DNA of 64,000 bases, taken from contig NZ_NUNF01000078.1 in NCBI RefSeq assembly GCF_002585305.1, positions 1 to 64,000 of the forward strand, written 5' to 3'. Source of the stretch: Bacillus sp. AFS037270 (GTDB lineage Bacteria > Bacillota > Bacilli > Bacillales_B > DSM-18226). The translations under genes and the position numbers were made by a program. The notes below the pieces were generated by a model, which saw nothing but the letters and a program-made list of their open reading frames with translations, searched no databases and was not told the origin of the DNA. How positions within the stretch are numbered: position 1 is the stretch's first letter; each line of letters begins with the position of its first letter. Positions 61,499 to 64,000 of the stretch are shown piece by piece.

Positions 61499-62171
61499 GA
61501 TAAAAGCAGTGATTGCAGAAGACGATTTTCGAGTTGCTGATATACATGAAAAATTCTTAAAAAAGTTTAAGGAAATTGATGTGGTTGGAAAAGCACTAAA
61601 TGGAAATGAGACTTTGAAGTTGCTAAAGGAAAATGCAATCGATTTGTTGCTCCTTGATGTGTATATGCCTGATATGCTAGGATCTGATTTGCTCTCAATT
61701 ATAAGAGAACGGTTTCCAAAGGTAAGTATTATTATGATAACTGCTGCAACGGATAAGATTTTCATTGAGAAAGCATTAAGTTACGGTGTAGAGAGTTATT
61801 TAATAAAACCTGTCAATAGGGAAAGATTTGACGAAGTTATTTTGGAATATATAAAAAAATACTCACTACTTTCTTCTGAACAGGAAGTAAATCAGCAATA
61901 TGTAGACCTTTTGTTTGGTAAAAATGTAATTGAAAATGTGGGGAAAGGCGGGTTTCCAAAAGGAATTGATGAGATCACGCTTGGAAAGGTGAAAAAAGTT
62001 CTTCTTAATAAAAATCAGGGCCTCTCTGCTGAAGAAGTAGGGAAAGAAATTGGGGCTTCTCGAATTACAGCCCGTCGTTATTTGGAGTATCTGTCTTCCA
62101 ATAATGAAGCGAAGGCAGAAGTGGTTTATGGAATCGTCGGGAGGCCTGAAAGAAAGTATTATCCCATGTAG
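61491..62171 (+). CDS. citT: CitT/DctR-like response regulator
   Basis: Partner of the preceding kinase; 226 residues. ATG 61491 after GAGAGGAG, overlapping the kinase stop. The receiver domain (1-125) has acidic D11/D12, phospho-acceptor D56 (LLLLDVYMP) and K106 region (SYLIKPVNRERF). A CitT-type helix-turn-helix follows at about 180-205 (LSAEEVGKEIGASRITARRYLEYL). It should activate the citM promoter directly downstream. Confidence 0.92.
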   Translation: MHEIKAVIAEDDFRVADIHEKFLKKFKEIDVVGKALNGNETLKLLKENAIDLLLLDVYMPDMLGSDLLSIIRERFPKVSIIMITAATDKIFIEKALSYGVESYLIKPVNRERFDEVILEYIKKYSLLSSEQEVNQQYVDLLFGKNVIENVGKGGFPKGIDEITLGKVKKVLLNKNQGLSAEEVGKEIGASRITARRYLEYLSSNNEAKAEVVYGIVGRPERKYYPM

Positions 62172-62172
62172 T

Positions 62173-62200
62173 GAAGATGCCAACAGGCGTCTTCTTTTTA
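62173..62200 (+). terminator. terminator after the two-component genes
   Basis: GAAGATGCC/GGCGTCTTC stem (one wobble), then TTTTTA. Confidence 0.8.
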
Positions 62201-62261
62201 TATTTTTTAACCGTGAACAATATGTACAAAATATAGTTTAAAGTACTTTAATAACTTTATT

Positions 62262-62278
62262 TTGAAAACGTTTCCAAA
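62262..62278 (+). promoter_or_regulatory. cre box upstream of citM
   Basis: TTGAAAACGTTTCCAAA matches the CcpA cre consensus with one mismatch, 50 bases before the start codon. Bacillus citM is known to be repressed by CcpA through a cre site. Confidence 0.65.
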
Positions 62279-62327
62279 CTAAAATATTTAGATTATTATA
62301 AATTTACTAACAAAAGGGGTGAGAATT

Positions 62328-63620
62328 TTGCTGGCAATTTTAGGATTTTTACTAATTATTATGTTTATGATTTTGATTATGACCAAACGTCTATCCGCAA
62401 TGATTGCACTCATGGTGGTGCCTGTTGTCTTTGCCTTAATAGGGGGATTCGGCAAAGAACTGGGGCCAATGGCGCTTGAAGGGATCAAAAGTGTCGCACC
62501 AACGGGAATCATGATTCTTTTTGCTATTCTCTTTTTCGGAATTATGATTGATGCTGGAGTCTTTGATCCTATTATTTCAACAATCTTAAAACTTGTAAAA
62601 GGGGACCCTGTAAAAATAGCCATTGGAACAGCAGTCCTTGCATTATTAATTTCTCTTGATGGAGATGGAACTACTACATATATGATTACCATTTCAGCCA
62701 TGCTTCCATTGTATAAACGGATTGGTATGAAACCATTAATCCTCGCTGGAATTGCGGTCTCTGCTTCCGGTGTAATGAATCTCCTTCCATGGGGAGGGCC
62801 TACTGCAAGAGCCATGACTGCACTACATCTTGAAATGGGAGATATTTTTACTCCTGTAATACCAAGTATGATAGGTGGAGTGTTGTTTGTATTATTTATG
62901 GCATTTTGGCTTGGCAGAAAAGAGCGCAAACGAATTGGTGTTTTAGAAATCGACTATAGTACAATGGCCATGATGGCAGCTACAACAGAGGATGCCTACC
63001 TAAAACGTCCAAAGTTAATTGTTGTAAACTACCTGCTTACCATAATCCTTTTAGTTGCTCTTATTCAGGAATTACTGCCTAGTACAGTATTATTTATGAT
63101 TGGATTTGCCATTGCAATTACAATCAATTATCCAAATATACAGGAACAAAAAGAACGTATTATGCACTATGCAGATAATGCATTGTCTGTAGTATCGATG
63201 GTTTTTGCTGCAGGGATATTTACAGGTATTCTTTCTGGGACGAAAATGGTGGACGCAATGGCAAATACGATGATCACTCATATTTCAGCGGACTTGGGCT
63301 CTCATTTTGCTCTTATTACTGCGATTATCAGTGCACCATTTACATTTTTTATGTCCAATGATGCATTTTATTACGGGGTACTTCCATTATTAGCGAAAGC
63401 TGCTAGCGGGTATGGGATTGATCCGGCAATGATTGGCCGCGCATCGCTCTTAGGGTTGCCAGTCCATTTACTTAGCCCTTTAGTTCCTTCAACCTACTTA
63501 CTAGTAGGTATGGTTGGAGAAGATTTCGGAGATCTACAGCGCTCCTTTTTAAAATGGGCTTGCGGTTCGACAGCAGTGATGATTCTAGTCGCACTGGTAC
63601 TATCAATTATACCAATCTAA
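62328..63620 (+). CDS. citM: CitMHS family metal-citrate:H+ symporter
   Basis: Imports citrate complexed with Mg2+ or another divalent metal; 430 residues and about 12 spans. TTG start at 62328 seven bases after AAAGGGG, giving MLAILGFLLIIMFMILIMTKRLSAM, the usual CitM N-terminus (a GTG three codons earlier overlaps the site). Family motifs are the conserved SLDGDGTTTYMI and the VMNLLPWGGPTARA re-entrant region, and SNDAFYYGVLPLL near the end. The gene follows the citST genes and carries a cre box. The preference between Mg-, Ca- or Fe-citrate cannot be read. Confidence 0.93.
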   Translation: MLAILGFLLIIMFMILIMTKRLSAMIALMVVPVVFALIGGFGKELGPMALEGIKSVAPTGIMILFAILFFGIMIDAGVFDPIISTILKLVKGDPVKIAIGTAVLALLISLDGDGTTTYMITISAMLPLYKRIGMKPLILAGIAVSASGVMNLLPWGGPTARAMTALHLEMGDIFTPVIPSMIGGVLFVLFMAFWLGRKERKRIGVLEIDYSTMAMMAATTEDAYLKRPKLIVVNYLLTIILLVALIQELLPSTVLFMIGFAIAITINYPNIQEQKERIMHYADNALSVVSMVFAAGIFTGILSGTKMVDAMANTMITHISADLGSHFALITAIISAPFTFFMSNDAFYYGVLPLLAKAASGYGIDPAMIGRASLLGLPVHLLSPLVPSTYLLVGMVGEDFGDLQRSFLKWACGSTAVMILVALVLSIIPI

Positions 63621-63630
63621 TAATCTAGTT

Positions 63631-63671
63631 AAAATCCAGAAGCTCCTTGATTGGGGCTTTTGGATTTTGTC
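63631..63671 (+). terminator. terminator after citM
   Basis: AAAATCCAGAAGC/GCTTTTGGATTTT stem (one wobble), then GTCTTT. A weak T-tract may allow read-through to the next gene. Confidence 0.7.
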
Positions 63672-63691
63672 TTTAAAAATAGGAGAGTCAA

Positions 63692-64000
63692 ATGGAAGTC
63701 TTTTTTCTAATTTTATTAAATGTGGTTTTACCAGTATTTCTTTTAATTGCAGCAGGTGTATTGCTGCATCGGAAGTTTAAGTTTGATATGAGTACATTAT
63801 CCAAATTAAATACGTATTTTCTAATGCCTTCGGTAGGCTTTGTGAACATCTATCAAAATAATATTGGCGGAGAATCGCTTGTACATATTATTGGTTTTTT
63901 AGTTATCCAATGTACATGTTTAATGATCATAAGTGCGGTGATATCAAAAGCAGCAAAGTTTGATAGCGGTCTGTCATCCACTTTTAAAAATAGTATTGTG
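63692..64000 (+). CDS. AEC-family transporter, 5' part (runs off the window)
   Basis: ATG at 63692 after AGGAGAG opens a frame with no stop to the window end (103 codons). The sequence, MEVFFLILLNVVLPVFLLIAAGVLL followed by STLSKLNTYFLMPSVGFVNIY, is the first two spans of an auxin-efflux-carrier-type permease (MleP/YfdV relatives). These carry malate, citrate intermediates or similar anions. Location after citM suggests a related di- or tricarboxylate exporter. The 3' part is outside the window. Confidence 0.85.
   Translation, partial: MEVFFLILLNVVLPVFLLIAAGVLLHRKFKFDMSTLSKLNTYFLMPSVGFVNIYQNNIGGESLVHIIGFLVIQCTCLMIISAVISKAAKFDSGLSSTFKNSIV

Noticed and set aside
1..64000. CRISPR arrays, tRNA or rRNA genes
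   Set aside because: No regularly spaced repeats and no recognisable tRNA or rRNA sequences on either strand.

Overview
The window looks like a chromosomal segment of a low-GC Gram-positive spore-former of the Bacillaceae (Bacillus/Neobacillus-like; genus not fixed from sequence). The evidence is strong AGGAGG ribosome sites, frequent TTG and GTG starts, A/T-rich hairpin terminators with T-runs, CcpA-type cre boxes, and relatives of Bacillus proteins (CitM, ModAB, LarC, EmrAB, FtsH, YkuD transpeptidase). No tRNA, rRNA, CRISPR array, transposase or integrase was seen.

Layout. 0-8.3 kb: a DUF2935 protein, a secreted GH27 alpha-galactosidase on the minus strand, a modA-modB-larC cluster and an orphan 5TM histidine kinase. 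8.4-14.8 kb: a six-gene aromatic-ring catabolic operon (extradiol dioxygenase, C-C hydrolase-like alpha/beta hydrolase, FAA hydrolase, cyclase-family amidohydrolase, FAD monooxygenase, MFS transporter). 15-46 kb: a large carbohydrate island. It carries four separate pairs resembling the alpha (TIM barrel) and beta (DUF6379/CGDB) subunits of C-glycoside deglycosidase. With them are two Gfo/Idh/MocA sugar dehydrogenases, two further TIM-barrel sugar isomerases, and GH3, GH106-like, GH42/35-like and GH43 enzymes. The island also has a carboxylesterase, a ROK glucokinase, a GPH symporter, an MFS pump, a lone DUF3502 solute-binding lipoprotein, two AraC regulators and an AraC-GH39 fusion. 46-64 kb: mostly housekeeping and transport genes, namely a nitrilase-superfamily hydrolase with a broken neighbour, an FtsH-like protease, a glycine riboswitch with an amino-acid permease, an L,D-transpeptidase, a MarR-EmrA-EmrB efflux operon, a large polyprenyl-synthetase fusion, and a CitST-CitM citrate module followed by an AEC transporter cut by the window edge.

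How it may work together (inference). Plant O- and C-glycosides, probably flavonoid- or phenolic-type and carrying xylose, rhamnose, glucose or acyl decorations, would enter through the GPH symporter. Esterase, GH43, GH106-like, GH3 and GH42-like enzymes would trim the O-linked sugars and acyl groups. A Gfo/Idh dehydrogenase would oxidise the C-linked sugar at C3, and the deglycosidases would break the sugar-aglycone C-C bond. Isomerases, dehydrogenase and ROK kinase would return the sugar to glycolysis. The neighbouring aromatic operon could open an aglycone fragment. Three promoters in the island (before the isomerase at 31.4 kb and deglycosidase operons 3 and 4) share an upstream element, a -10 box and a cre box at nearly fixed spacing. 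A fourth (before the isomerase at 19.5 kb) shares most of it. This suggests one AraC-type activator circuit under carbon catabolite control.
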